From contig NZ_JAHBOH010000001.1 in assembly GCF_018531375.1 (NCBI RefSeq), positions 620,001 to 684,000 of the forward strand: 64,000 nucleotides of DNA, read 5' to 3'. The notes beneath the pieces were generated by a model. That model ran no database searches. It saw nothing but the letters and a program-made list of their open reading frames with translations, and was not told the origin of the DNA. How positions within the stretch are numbered: position 1 is the first letter of the stretch; each line of letters opens with the position of its first letter. Source of the DNA: Cellulomonas fulva (GTDB taxonomy: Bacteria; Actinomycetota; Actinomycetes; Actinomycetales; Cellulomonadaceae). Shown piece after piece: positions 1 through 9,501 of the stretch. Both the position numbers and the translations under genes were made by a program.

Positions 1-745
1 TCTCCTGCGCATTGCCGAGGTTCGCGCCGAACGCGAGCACCGCGTCGACGGGCGCGTCGGGCGCGACGTCGAGGCGGTCCGTGACCACCTCGCCCACGAC
101 CTCGTCGTCGGCGGGCGCCGCGATCGGAGCCGGCGCCTCGAGGTCGGGGACCGTGAACGCGGTCGTCGGCTGGTCGTCGGGCGCGACGGGCAGCTGCGCG
201 GTCCCGGTCGGCGGCTCGAGGGGCGGCACGACGAGCGGCGCGACGTCGAGGGGGGCGATCTCGAGCGGCTGCTCGACCGCGCCGACCGCGTGCGTCGGCG
301 GGGCGGTCACGGGCGGCACGTACGGCTCGGCGGCGGGCAGCTTGGTCCGGTCCCGCCGGATCGCGACCACCACGTCACCGAACGGCACCGCGATGGGCGC
401 CTGCGGCTTGTGCACCGCCACGTCCACCGCGCTGACGGTCCCGTCCGCCAGGACGGTCGCCGCGATCCGCTCGGCCAGGGTCTCGATCAGGTCGTACGCC
501 GGGCCCTCGATCACGGCCACGACGAGCTCGGCGAGCTCCCCGTAGTGCAGCGTGTGCCGCAGGTCGTCGCCCGCCGCGGCTCGTCGGGTGTCCAGGTGCA
601 CGACGACGTCCACGACGAACGTCTGCCCGTCCCGCTTCTCGTGCTCGAAGACCCCGTGGTAGCCGGTCGCGCTCACGCCCGTCAGCCGGATCTGGTCGAG
701 ACGGTTCCCGCGGGCGTCCGTCACCGGCCCTGTCGCGTCGCTCAC
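1..745 (-). CDS. folB-folK: Bifunctional dihydroneopterin aldolase / HPPK (FolB-FolK fusion), 3' part outside window
   Basis: The N-terminal ~120 residues are a FolB domain: GYHGVFEHEKRDGQTF carries the active-site Glu, DDLRHTLHYGELAELV is the family core, and VHKPQAPI carries the conserved Lys. A Pro/Ala/Val-rich linker of about 90 residues follows, then DAVLAFGANLGN, the opening of 6-hydroxymethyl-dihydropterin pyrophosphokinase (FolK), where the window ends. FolB makes 6-hydroxymethyl-dihydropterin and FolK pyrophosphorylates it for FolP, in the cytoplasm. The GTG start at 745 overlaps the folP stop by GTGA, so the two genes are translationally coupled. The gene was read by hand on the minus strand. 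The fusion is clear; the rest of FolK is not visible. Confidence 0.9.
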   Translation of the reverse strand, partial: MSDATGPVTDARGNRLDQIRLTGVSATGYHGVFEHEKRDGQTFVVDVVVHLDTRRAAAGDDLRHTLHYGELAELVVAVIEGPAYDLIETLAERIAATVLADGTVSAVDVAVHKPQAPIAVPFGDVVVAIRRDRTKLPAAEPYVPPVTAPPTHAVGAVEQPLEIAPLDVAPLVVPPLEPPTGTAQLPVAPDDQPTTAFTVPDLEAPAPIAAPADDEVVGEVVTDRLDVAPDAPVDAVLAFGANLGNAQE

Positions 746-1665
746 CGCGACTCCTCTCTCGTCGTACCCGCGCCGCTCGTCGTACCCGCGCCCCCGCTCG
801 TCGTACCCCGGACACCCTCCCACGCCGCGGCGACGCGGACGGCGTCCGCGGACGCCGCGACGTCGTGCACCCGCACGCACCACGCGCCCGCCGCCGCGGC
901 CAGCGCGGTGACCGCGGCGGTCGCGTGGTCGCGCTGCAGCGGCGGCGCGGGCGTGCCGTCCGGCGCCGCGAGCAGGTGGCCCAGGAAGCGCTTGCGGCTC
1001 GCCCCGACGAGCACGGGGAACCCGTCGCCGACGAGCTCGGGCAGCCGGGCGAGCAGCGGCCAGTTGCTGGCGCCCGGCTTCGCGAACCCCAGCCCCGGGT
1101 CCAGCACCACCTGCTCGTCGCGCACGCCCGCCGCCCGCAGCGCGTCGACGCGCTCGGCGAGCTCGCGCCGCACGTCCGTCACCACGTCGTCGTAGTCGTC
1201 CAGCTCGTCCATCACGTCCGCGTGCCCGCGCCAGTGCATCGCCACGTACGCGACCCCGGTCTCCGCGACGACCCCGTACATCGCGTCGTCGGCCAGGCCG
1301 CCGGACACGTCGTTCACGACGAGCGCGCCCGCCTCGGCCGCCGCGCGCGCCACCTGCGCCCGCGTGGTGTCGACGCTGACCGCCACGCCGCGGCGCACCA
1401 GCTCGGTGATCACCGGCAGCACGCGCTCGCGCTCCTCGTCGATCGGCACCCGCCTGGCCCCGGGCCGCGTCGACTCGCCGCCCACGTCGAGCAGGTCCGC
1501 GCCCTGCTCGAGCAGCGTCAACCCGTGCGCCACCGCGGCGCCGGGCGTGAACCACCGCCCGCCGTCGGAGAAGGAGTCGGGCGTGACGTTCACGACCCCC
1601 ATCACCAGGGTGCGGCCGGCCTCGCGGAGCGGGGGCGGGAGCACGGCAGGTCCGACGACGTCCAC
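742..1665 (-). CDS. folP: Dihydropteroate synthase
   Basis: This 307-residue protein condenses 6-hydroxymethyl-dihydropterin pyrophosphate with p-aminobenzoate. Family signatures are GVVNVTPDSFSDGG (about residues 23-36), LLDVGGESTRPGA (58-70), DPGLGFAKP, GASRKRF and the RVHD motif near the end of the TIM barrel. The last ~25 residues are a Gly/Thr/Ser-rich tail built from GTTSGAG-like repeats, matching a tandem CTCGTCGTACCC motif at about 777-810. The GTG start at 1665 sits six bases after a TAGGCT hexamer, so folP appears to have its own leaderless promoter. That fits its separation from folE by the accessory patch upstream. Confidence 0.95.
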   Translation of the reverse strand: MDVVGPAVLPPPLREAGRTLVMGVVNVTPDSFSDGGRWFTPGAAVAHGLTLLEQGADLLDVGGESTRPGARRVPIDEERERVLPVITELVRRGVAVSVDTTRAQVARAAAEAGALVVNDVSGGLADDAMYGVVAETGVAYVAMHWRGHADVMDELDDYDDVVTDVRRELAERVDALRAAGVRDEQVVLDPGLGFAKPGASNWPLLARLPELVGDGFPVLVGASRKRFLGHLLAAPDGTPAPPLQRDHATAAVTALAAAAGAWCVRVHDVAASADAVRVAAAWEGVRGTTSGGAGTTSGAGTTREESR

Positions 1666-1671
1666 CCCCCG

Positions 1672-1677
1672 AGCCTA
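1672..1677 (-). promoter_or_regulatory. -10 box of a leaderless folP promoter
   Basis: TAGGCT on the minus strand, six bases before the folP GTG, so transcription would start at or next to the start codon. No Shine-Dalgarno is visible. The -35 region is not obvious. Confidence 0.5.
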
Positions 1678-1816
1678 GGGGGCGGCGAACCGCGTGACCC
1701 GTGTCGGCGGCCGGGCCTACGCTGCGGGAGTCCGGAGAATCCGGGCGTATCCACCCTCCCGGGGCAGCGGCGCCCGCAGGCGCGTCGCACGGGGGACGAC
1801 GAGCGAGGAGAGAGTC

Positions 1817-2185
1817 ATGCCGCACGGGGACATCACGCACATCGACATCCCGGTCTCGGACAACGAGGCCGGCGGCCGCTTCTACGGCGGGCTCTTCGGC
1901 TGGCAGATCGCCGAGATCCCCGGCTTCGAGGGCTACCCCATGTGGCAGGCGCCCAACAAGATCAGCGGCGGCGGCCTCGCACCCCGCTCCGAGGGGTTCA
2001 CCCAGCCCCGCAGCTACGTCGAGGTCGACTCGATCGACGAGTCGCTCGCCAAGGTCACCGAGCTCGGCGGCAAGGTCCTGCGCGGCAAGGAGCCCATCGA
2101 CGACAAGAGCTGGTGGGCGATCTTCGAGGACCCGGACGGCAACGTCATGGGCCTCTACGAAGGAGCCCCCGGCGCCGACTCGTGA
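1817..2185 (+). CDS. VOC (glyoxalase/bleomycin-resistance) family protein
   Basis: A 122-residue single-module VOC protein. It opens with GDITHIDIPVSDNEAGGRFY, the first beta-alpha-beta strand with its metal-ligand-type His, and ends with FEDPDGNVMGLYE, the typical C-terminal strand with a conserved Glu. The ATG at 1817 is preceded by GAGGAGAGA, a good ribosome site; a longer reading frame upstream has no such support. Its substrate cannot be told from the sequence. A truncated, frameshifted second copy of its first two thirds lies at 3258-3509, so this gene was duplicated together with the mobile-element debris next to it. Confidence 0.85.
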   Translation: MPHGDITHIDIPVSDNEAGGRFYGGLFGWQIAEIPGFEGYPMWQAPNKISGGGLAPRSEGFTQPRSYVEVDSIDESLAKVTELGGKVLRGKEPIDDKSWWAIFEDPDGNVMGLYEGAPGADS

Positions 2186-2221
2186 CACCCGGTGAACGCC
2201 TGCGCGTGGCCAGCAGACCCC

Positions 2222-2638
2222 TCAGCGGGACGCGTGCGGCGGGGTTGGCGCCCAGGTGATGTCGGGCAGGTCGTCGTACCGTGCTTGCGCGTCGGCAGAC
2301 ATCACGGTGCGCGAGTGTTCGGCAGCGGTCGCCGCGATGATCAGGTCGTGTGCACCGCGGGGGCGTCCGGTGCGGCGGGTATGGGCAAGGAGACGTGCGT
2401 GCATGTTCGCAGTCCGGGCCGTGTAGTCCAGGACGGGGACGGATGACACGATCGCGTCCAGAACCGCCTGGCGGTGCGCCGCCCTCGAGGGGGTATCGGC
2501 GAGCTCGACGCCGAGTCGGAACTCGGCGACGGTGATGGCCGCGATAGCGACGTCGTCGTCGGCGAGCGCGGCGCGGTCCAGGGTGCGGCGCTCGAACGCT
2601 ATGAGGGCGGTGGTGTCGAGGATCAGGCGTCGGGCCAC
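2222..2638 (-). CDS. vapC: PIN-domain ribonuclease toxin (VapC family)
   Basis: A 138-residue PIN domain: LILDTTALIAFE with Asp8, TVAEFRLG with Glu39, GAHDLIIAATA with Asp98 and SADAQARYDDL with Asp116 give the usual acidic metal-binding set. Such toxins cleave RNA, often tRNA, when freed from antitoxin. The GTG start overlaps the 3' end of the antitoxin gene by 16 bp, a standard toxin-antitoxin layout. All four acidic residues are present, so it looks functional. The RNA target is unknown. Confidence 0.88.
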   Translation of the reverse strand: MARRLILDTTALIAFERRTLDRAALADDDVAIAAITVAEFRLGVELADTPSRAAHRQAVLDAIVSSVPVLDYTARTANMHARLLAHTRRTGRPRGAHDLIIAATAAEHSRTVMSADAQARYDDLPDITWAPTPPHASR

Positions 2639-2877
2639 GGGTTCCCGTTCGAGAGCAGCTTCGTCGCCGCGGTGATGTCCGCCTCGAACGTGTCGTCCAA
2701 GGACACTGTGGAGGCGTCGAGGGCGTCGCTCAGGGCGCGACCGGACGCGACGGGGACGGGCCGCAGCTCCGCGACGGGGACACCGGCCCGGGTGATGGTG
2801 ATGGTGTCGCCGTGCTGGACCGCGTCCAGGACCTCCGAGAAGCCTCGCGAGACGCGGGTGGCTGTCATGGTCCGCAT
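2623..2877 (-). CDS. Antitoxin, Phd/YefM (prevent-host-death) type
   Basis: An 84-residue protein with the Phd-like N-terminal DNA-binding fold: MTATRVSRGFSEVLDAVQHGDTITITRAGVPVAELRPV. The acidic C-terminal part should wrap the PIN toxin encoded by the overlapping downstream gene. A TACTGT hexamer seven bases before the ATG at 2877 suggests a leaderless transcript, which favours this start over the ATG three codons later. ATCAGA repeats next to the -10 box are a likely autoregulatory operator. Confidence 0.85.
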   Translation of the reverse strand: MRTMTATRVSRGFSEVLDAVQHGDTITITRAGVPVAELRPVPVASGRALSDALDASTVSLDDTFEADITAATKLLSNGNPWPDA

Positions 2878-2884
2878 AGCACCG

Positions 2885-2910
2885 ACAGTATCAGATAATC
2901 AGACATCGGT
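2885..2910 (-). promoter_or_regulatory. Toxin-antitoxin promoter with tandem operator half-sites
   Basis: The minus-strand -10 hexamer TACTGT is at 2885-2890. Read on the plus strand, ATCAGA occurs at 2890-2895 and 2898-2903, with a degenerate ATCGGT at 2905-2910, so the half-sites are 7-8 bp apart on nearly one DNA face and touch the -10 box. The stretch is AT-rich for this genome. Autoregulation by the Phd-type antitoxin is inferred. Confidence 0.5.
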
Positions 2911-2932
2911 CCCCGGGGATGTCGCCGACGCA

Positions 2933-3257
2933 TGAAAGCTGACCCCTGGGGCCCGTTGCATCTTGACCCCTCCAAGAACCATTGGAGGGTGATCACGATG
3001 GAGCACTGGGCTGAGATCGGTAGGTTGCGTCGAGCGGAGAGCGTTCCGATCAAGGAGGCCGCGCGCCGCTTGGGGATGGCGCGGACACGGTGCGGGCGGC
3101 GTTGGCCTCCGGCGCGCCACCGAGGTATGAGCGTGCAACGCGGCCTTCGCTGGTCGACGCGGTGGAGCCCCAGGTGTGGGCGCTGCTGCGGGAGCCCGAC
3201 GATGGCGGCGACGGTGGTCGCCGAGCGGACCGGCTGGTCGCACTCGATGAGGATCAC
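2933..3257 (+). mobile_element. Remnant of an IS21-family element (left end plus part of istA)
   Basis: The left end, at about 2933, shows CTGACCCC and TTGACCCC repeats, the kind of subterminal repeats an IS21-type transposase binds, followed by the broken istA reading frame. The element stops abruptly at 3257, where the duplicated VOC sequence begins. There is no istB, no right end and no target duplication, so it cannot move. Confidence 0.7.
2998..3256 (+). pseudogene. istA: istA transposase fragment, IS21 family (two frameshifts, 3' truncated)
   Basis: Three frames must be joined. MEHWAEIGRLRRAESVPIKE with AARRLGMAR (2998 to ~3087) is the IstA N-terminal helix-turn-helix. TVRAALASGAPPRYERA and LVDAVEPQVWALLRE (to ~3195) continue in the next frame, and PTMAATVVAERTGWSHS in the third. 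The first break is explained by one lost base in the usual RNTVRAAL motif. The whole DDE catalytic part is missing. The fragment is inert and marks a past insertion. Confidence 0.8.
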
Positions 3258-3509
3258 GTCATGCCGCAGGGGACATCACGCACATCGACATCCCGGTCTC
3301 GGACAACGAGGCCGCCAGCCGCTTCTACGGCGGCCTCTTCGGCTGGCAGATCGCGGAGATCCCCGGCTTCGAGGGCTACCCCATGTGGCAGGCGCCCAAC
3401 AAGATCAGCGGCGGCGGCCTCGCACCGCGCTCCGAGGTCTTCACCCAGCCACGCAGCTACGTCGAGGTCGACTCGATCGACGAGTCCCTCGCCAAGGTCA
3501 CCGAGCTCG
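3258..3509 (+). pseudogene. Truncated, frameshifted copy of the upstream VOC gene
   Basis: Positions 3258-3509 repeat 1814-2066 almost base for base, with about a dozen substitutions. One base is lost directly after the ATGCCGCA start, which puts the copy out of frame. Similarity stops at CCGAGCTCG, two thirds into the gene, where RHS-derived sequence begins. The preserved GTCATG upstream of the start shows the copied segment began just before the start codon. The copy cannot make the VOC protein. Confidence 0.92.
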
Positions 3510-3960
3510 AACGAGGTCCGCGCGATCCCTGCGGCGTCAGAGGACGACGTCTTGCGACCCAGAGCGTCGTACGCGTACCGCAGCGTCCGACCCTGCCCGT
3601 TGGTCACCGCGGTCACCTGCCCCAGCAGGTCGCAGGCGGCCCGGGTCGCTCGCCGTGACCTGCCGGCCCGCGAAGTCGTAGGAGTACCCAGGAGTTGTCG
3701 TCACCGCCCGCCACGCCATTGCGGCCCTGGTCGGCGACCGTGGTCAGATTCCCCGCCGGATCGTAGCCGTGCCCCACGCTCACCACCCCACCGGCCGGCC
3801 TGGCACGGCCGTCGAACCCGGGCACACTGCCCGCCCCCGTCAGCGGATCGATGGCGACCTTGGGAGCGGGGATTGTGCTCGGTCAGCTCGACCGTGCGAC
3901 CCCGCACGTCGGTGACGGTCGTCGTGGCCGTGCCGTGGCACCGCGCCCTGGTTCCCGATC
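3510..3960 (-). pseudogene. Decayed RHS/YD-repeat protein fragment
   Basis: Several YD-type repeats survive on the minus strand in different frames: TVTDVRGRTVELTEHNPR near 3900, GHGYDPAGNLTTVADQGRNG near 3750, YSYDFAGRQVTASDP near 3680, and LRYAYDALGRKTSSSDAAG near 3560. They are the beta-shell repeats of RHS toxins. The frame changes at least three times, and the 3' end is cut off where the VOC copy begins. Toward 4130 no further coding sequence is recognisable. Confidence 0.8.
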
Positions 3961-4132
3961 CCGTTCATCACTGCATCTCGCCAGGCCGAAGGGAACACCG
4001 TCCTTCGTCGTTGCACGCCTTCCGACCAAGGAGAGGCAAGCGTCGTCGAAACCTCGGACACTCGCCTACACATCGACGCCGGCAGGGTCTTCCGCGACCA
4101 TTCTTATGCGATTCGACGGCCCCATCTAGTAA

Positions 4133-4399
4133 TCAGCGAAATCTATCCGGGATCCGAGCGAGCCTCACCTGCACGTCCAGCCCGTCGGACGGGACGGAGG
4201 CATCAGCCCAGACCGCTCCGGCGGCTAGCCATCGGTACCTATAACGCTTGGCTGCGACTTCAGTCGCGTCGCCATATCCGAATTCGACACCGCAACACGG
4301 GCAGAAATCCCACGAGGGGTCGCTGCCGGACTGCCCCCATGGCGGCTGATCGGGGAGATAGCCGCAAACGCGGCAGCATACATTCTGTTCACTGTGCAT
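4133..4399 (-). CDS. Small zinc-ribbon protein, candidate immunity protein
   Basis: An 88-residue protein with two Cys pairs, CCRVCGY and CPCCGVEFGYG, spaced like a zinc ribbon, and a C-terminal half rich in Arg and Trp. No named family is assigned. Its ATG overlaps by 11 bp the stop of a toxin-tip fragment (4389-4602), the layout of a toxin/immunity pair in RHS loci, so an immunity role is inferred from position. GC is lower than in the flanking core genes. No good ribosome site is visible, so translation may depend on coupling to the broken upstream frame. Confidence 0.6.
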   Translation of the reverse strand: MHSEQNVCCRVCGYLPDQPPWGQSGSDPSWDFCPCCGVEFGYGDATEVAAKRYRYRWLAAGAVWADASVPSDGLDVQVRLARIPDRFR

Positions 4400-4602
4400 T
4401 GAAGTAGTCCATGTTGGTCGCATATCCATGCTGAGTCCGCCCGGTCATGCCGAGACTCCGCCACATACGTGCCCCACCCGAACGCACCGACCATCCACGC
4501 CGGCACCGACGTCGCATCGAAGTACGTCGTGACTGTCTCGCCACCCAACACCCGCGCCCCACCAGACGCCCCCTTCCTGGTGATCTGCGGGAGCGTGAGC
4601 GT
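4389..4602 (-). pseudogene. Displaced RHS-type toxin tip A (frameshifted)
   Basis: A stop codon stands immediately upstream, so this is an orphan C-terminal piece without its own start. One frame reads TLTLPQITRKGASGGARVLG through YFDATSVPAWMVGAFGWGTY and VAES. A frameshift near 4455 is needed to continue with LGMTGRTQHGYATNMDYFNA and the stop. Position next to RHS repeats and the overlap with the small zinc-ribbon gene suggest a discarded toxin tip. Its activity is not recognisable. Confidence 0.55.
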
Positions 4603-4630
4603 CTAGATGCGTGACTTACGAGACGTGGCA

Positions 4631-5020
4631 TTAGCAATCGTCCTGAAGAACTACGCCGCGACATTCCACAGAGATGCTCCGATCGCCCTCCCATTTAACA
4701 TCGCATTGAATGCCGCCTTGGAGTTCAGCGATGCTGACGTGCGCAACCTCGCTCAAGCCCCAGTCGATATTCTCAGGATGCTCCAGCATGTATATGTTTA
4801 GGCCGCCGTGGAGCATAAAGAGCTGGACGCCGTCGAGCTCGATGCGCACGGCGCGCGATACCTGGCGCGGACGACCGGTCTTGCCGTCGATCACCATCGA
4901 GAACGTCAGGTGCACAGAATACCCGTGGTGGGCAAACTCGATCCTGGTCAACAGCGCTTCTGAGAGACCTCCCTCGCCGTAAAGCCATTCGACAACGGCG
5001 CCGGGTCCCAAGATTCTCAT
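4631..5020 (-). CDS. Hypothetical protein, candidate immunity protein B
   Basis: An intact 129-residue acidic protein (starts MRILGPGAVVEWLYGEGG, ends in ECRGVVLQDDC) with alternating beta-strand-like segments and no signal peptide. I do not recognise its family. Its ATG overlaps the stop codon of toxin-tip fragment B as ATGA, the classic toxin/immunity junction. The local sequence is clearly less GC-rich than the chromosome, which suggests recent acquisition. It could persist as an orphan immunity gene protecting against related strains; that is inference from position. Confidence 0.6.
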   Translation of the reverse strand: MRILGPGAVVEWLYGEGGLSEALLTRIEFAHHGYSVHLTFSMVIDGKTGRPRQVSRAVRIELDGVQLFMLHGGLNIYMLEHPENIDWGLSEVAHVSIAELQGGIQCDVKWEGDRSISVECRGVVLQDDC

Positions 5021-5241
5021 CTCGAAAGAACCCGAATGCCGTGCGAACCACTGTTCCCGGCGACATTGCCATGCCCGTCCAAGCAGTTGTTTGCCCTATT
5101 GCGAATGCGGATATCCCACCCGCCTCCTCGACTCGTGATGCACACCTGCTCGCCCGTCCGGTTCGAATAGATATAGCCGGATTTTTTCCCAGGTGAGGCT
5201 CGGGCGGAATCCATTGTCGAGCAAGCCGGATCGAAAATCGA
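5017..5241 (-). pseudogene. Displaced RHS-type toxin tip B
   Basis: An orphan C-terminal module of about 74 residues with a stop codon directly upstream. It reads PGKKSGYIYSNRTGEQVCIT, then GGGWDIRIRNRANNCLDGHG, then NVAGNSGSHGIRVLSR. The segment is compact and ends exactly at the ATGA overlap with the next gene, like the variable tip of an RHS polymorphic toxin. The repeat-containing body and delivery parts are absent, so it is not expected to be exported. Confidence 0.6.
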
Positions 5242-5397
5242 TCATTAGTCTTCCCCTGACTCTCCCCCGCTGAAGACGCCCTTAGCCAACTCAGCCGTCC
5301 TCTCAGCTCACCGAGATCCGCGTCGACGTCGCATCTCCGCACCCATCAAAGCACCGCGCCCACCGGCGCGGAGGACGCCTCGAACGATTGGTCGCGA

Positions 5398-5496
5398 TCA
5401 GGCCGCGAGCATGGCCAGGCCGATGGAGCCGACCAGTGCGAGGACCGCGACGACTGAGACGGCCACCAAGACGGTGCGGGAGCGCATGAACCTCAC
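5398..5496 (-). CDS. 32-residue single-pass membrane peptide
   Basis: The GTG at 5496 overlaps the stop of the acyltransferase gene as GTGA, and the frame runs 32 codons to a TGA at 5398. The peptide has a basic start (RFMRSRT) followed by one hydrophobic helix, VLVAVSVVAVLALVGSIGLA. A second possible start is the ATG at 5487. The coupling and clean helix suggest a real small protein, perhaps a membrane partner of the acyltransferase. Its function is unknown. Confidence 0.6.
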   Translation of the reverse strand: MRFMRSRTVLVAVSVVAVLALVGSIGLAMLAA

Positions 5497-6122
5497 GGGC
5501 GTACCTCCGGGTCTTCGGCGCCGTCGGCCGTCGGCTGAGAGGACTGCCCTGCGGCCTGCTCGGACGCCAGGCGGGGTTCCGTGCGGCGCTCGGGGCGGAA
5601 ACCGGCCTTGTCGGCGTAGAACGCGCGGATGACGTCCATGTCGGCGCGCACGTCGCCGGTGAGCTCGATGGTCGGGCCCAGGCCCGTGGTCATCGTCGTG
5701 CGGTCGACGTAGCCGAGGGTGACACCCCAGCCCGTCTCGCGGGCGATGCGGTAGAAGCCCGACTTCCAGCCCTGGCCGCTGCGGGTGCCCTCGGGCGTCA
5801 CGACGAGGTAGAACCGCTCGCCGTCGCGCACGCGGGCGATCAGCTCGTCGACCAGGCCAGCGGGATCGCGGCGGTCGACGGGGATGCCGCCCAGGCCGCG
5901 CATGAGCGGGCCGGCCGGGCCGGAGAACAGCGTGTGCTTGCCGAGCCAGCGGAACGGGATGCCCTGCTCCCAGGCGATCGCGAGCATCAGGACGAAGTCC
6001 CAGTTCGAGGTGTGCGGGGCGCCGATGAGGATGCCGGCACCGTCGCGCGGCGGGCGCTCGGTGACCAGGCGCCAGCGGCTGACCCGCCAGTAGGCGCGCG
6101 CTGCGGCGCGTCGGAGGTCCAT
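5493..6122 (-). CDS. Lysophospholipid/1-acylglycerol-3-phosphate acyltransferase family protein
   Basis: A 209-residue PlsC-type acyltransferase. The catalytic HX4D motif is His37-Thr-Ser-Asn-Trp-Asp42 in GAPHTSNWD, followed by the GGIPVDRR block and TPEGTRS, the acceptor-binding motifs. It would acylate a lipid such as lysophosphatidate at the inner membrane face; the real acceptor is unknown. The C-terminal ~35 residues are a hydrophilic tail rich in Gln, Pro and Asp. The ATG at 6122 is only four bases past the folE stop, so it is probably co-transcribed with ftsH-folE. A tiny membrane peptide is coupled to its stop codon. Confidence 0.85.
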   Translation of the reverse strand: MDLRRAAARAYWRVSRWRLVTERPPRDGAGILIGAPHTSNWDFVLMLAIAWEQGIPFRWLGKHTLFSGPAGPLMRGLGGIPVDRRDPAGLVDELIARVRDGERFYLVVTPEGTRSGQGWKSGFYRIARETGWGVTLGYVDRTTMTTGLGPTIELTGDVRADMDVIRAFYADKAGFRPERRTEPRLASEQAAGQSSQPTADGAEDPEVRP

Positions 6123-6126
6123 GGGA

Positions 6127-6728
6127 TCAGCGCGCGTGGATGAGGCTCATGGCCTCGGCCCGGGTGGCGACGTCACGCATCTGGCCGCGGACCGCCGAGG
6201 TGACCGTGCGGGAGCCGGGCTTGCGGACGCCGCGCATCGACATGCACAGGTGCTCGCACTCGACCACGACGATCACGCCGCGCGGCTCGAGCGCCTCGAC
6301 CAGCGCGTCGGCGATCTGCGACGTCAGCCGCTCCTGCACCTGCGGGCGGCGCGCGAACACGTCCACCAGCCGCGCGAGCTTGGACAGCCCCGTGATCCGG
6401 CCGTGCTCGCCCGGGATGTAGCCGACGTGGGCGACACCGTGGAACGGCACCAGGTGGTGCTCGCACGTCGAGTACACCTCGATGTCCTTGACCAGCACCA
6501 TCTCCTCGTGACCGAGGTCGAACGTGGTGGTCAGCACGTCCTGCGGCGACATCCGCAGGCCGGCGAAGATCTCCCGGTACGCCCGGGCGACGCGCGCCGG
6601 GGTGTCCCGCAGGCCCTCGCGCTCGGGGTCCTCGCCGACCGCGAGCAGCAGCTCGCGGATGGCGGCCTCCGCGCGGTCCTGGTCGTACTCGCCGACGGCG
6701 CCGGTGGGGGCCGTGATCGGGTCGACCA

Positions 6729-6729
<1 letters not shown>
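6127..6729 (-). CDS. folE: GTP cyclohydrolase I
   Basis: A 200-residue enzyme converting GTP to 7,8-dihydroneopterin triphosphate, the first step of folate synthesis. Cys89, His91 and His92 in [10 protein letters not shown] and the later Cys in [12 protein letters not shown] form the zinc site, and [20 protein letters not shown] is the family core. The ATG at 6729 overlaps the ftsH stop by one base (TGATG), so it is coupled to ftsH. In relatives folP usually follows directly; here an acyltransferase and the accessory patch come next. Confidence 0.96.
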
Positions 6730-8762
<2,033 letters not shown>

Positions 8763-8935
8763 AGGCGTTCGGGGCAGGGCCCCTCATCCTCCTGGTCGGT
8801 CGACCGGCATGTGCCGTCGGACGGGCTGATCGCCTCGAAAGTACACGGTGGTGCTGTTCTTCCCGGGGCCTGTTCGCGCAGGGCACACCCGGTCCGCACC
8901 GGGTCCACACCGCGCGGGCACCGGCGTGGGCGCGG

Positions 8936-9490
8936 TCAGGCGCCGTACACGTGCGGCGCGAGCGTCCCGACGAACGGCAGGTTCCGGTAGCGCTCGGCGT
9001 AGTCGAGCCCGTACCCGACGACGAACTCCGACGGGATGTCGAAGCCCACGTACCGCACGTCGACCTCGACCTTCGCGGCGTCCGGCTTGCGCAGCATCGT
9101 CGCGATCTCGACGCTCGCCGGACCGCGGCTGCGCAGGTTCGAGACGAGCCAGGACAGCGTGAGACCCGAGTCGATGATGTCCTCGACGATCAGCACGTGC
9201 CGGCCCGTCAGGTCGGTGTCCAGATCCTTGAGGATCCGCACCACGCCGGAGGACTTGGTCCCCGAGCCGTACGACGAGACCGCCATCCAGTCCATCGCGA
9301 CCGACGAGTGCAGGCGCCGCGCCAGGTCCGCCATGACCATGACGGCACCCTTGAGGACGCCGACCAGCAGCACGTCCTTGCCCTCGTAGTCGGCGTCGAT
9401 CTGCGCCGCGATCTCGTCGAGCCGCGTGTGCAGCTGCTCCTGGGTGAGCAGGACCTTCTCGAGGTCGTCTCCCATGTCCGCAGGGTCCAC
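8936..9490 (-). CDS. hpt: Hypoxanthine phosphoribosyltransferase
   Basis: A 184-residue purine-salvage enzyme making IMP or GMP from hypoxanthine or guanine and PRPP. The PRPP-binding loop IVEDIIDSG lies at about residues 101-109, preceded by the [11 protein letters not shown] block and the flexible SSYGSGT loop. The GTG at 9490 was chosen because GGGAG stands a few bases upstream and its [14 protein letters not shown] start matches the family. A GTG at 9505 overlapping the tilS stop and an ATG at 9475 are alternatives. The tilS-hpt-ftsH order is a common bacterial cluster. Confidence 0.95.
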   Translation of the reverse strand: MDPADMGDDLEKVLLTQEQLHTRLDEIAAQIDADYEGKDVLLVGVLKGAVMVMADLARRLHSSVAMDWMAVSSYGSGTKSSGVVRILKDLDTDLTGRHVLIVEDIIDSGLTLSWLVSNLRSRGPASVEIATMLRKPDAAKVEVDVRYVGFDIPSEFVVGYGLDYAERYRNLPFVGTLAPHVYGA

Positions 9491-9501
9491 TGCCGCTCCC
9501 G

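Noticed and set aside
3510..4130. A functional RHS toxin gene
   Set aside because: YD repeats occur in several frames with stops between them, and no intact start or delivery domain is present.
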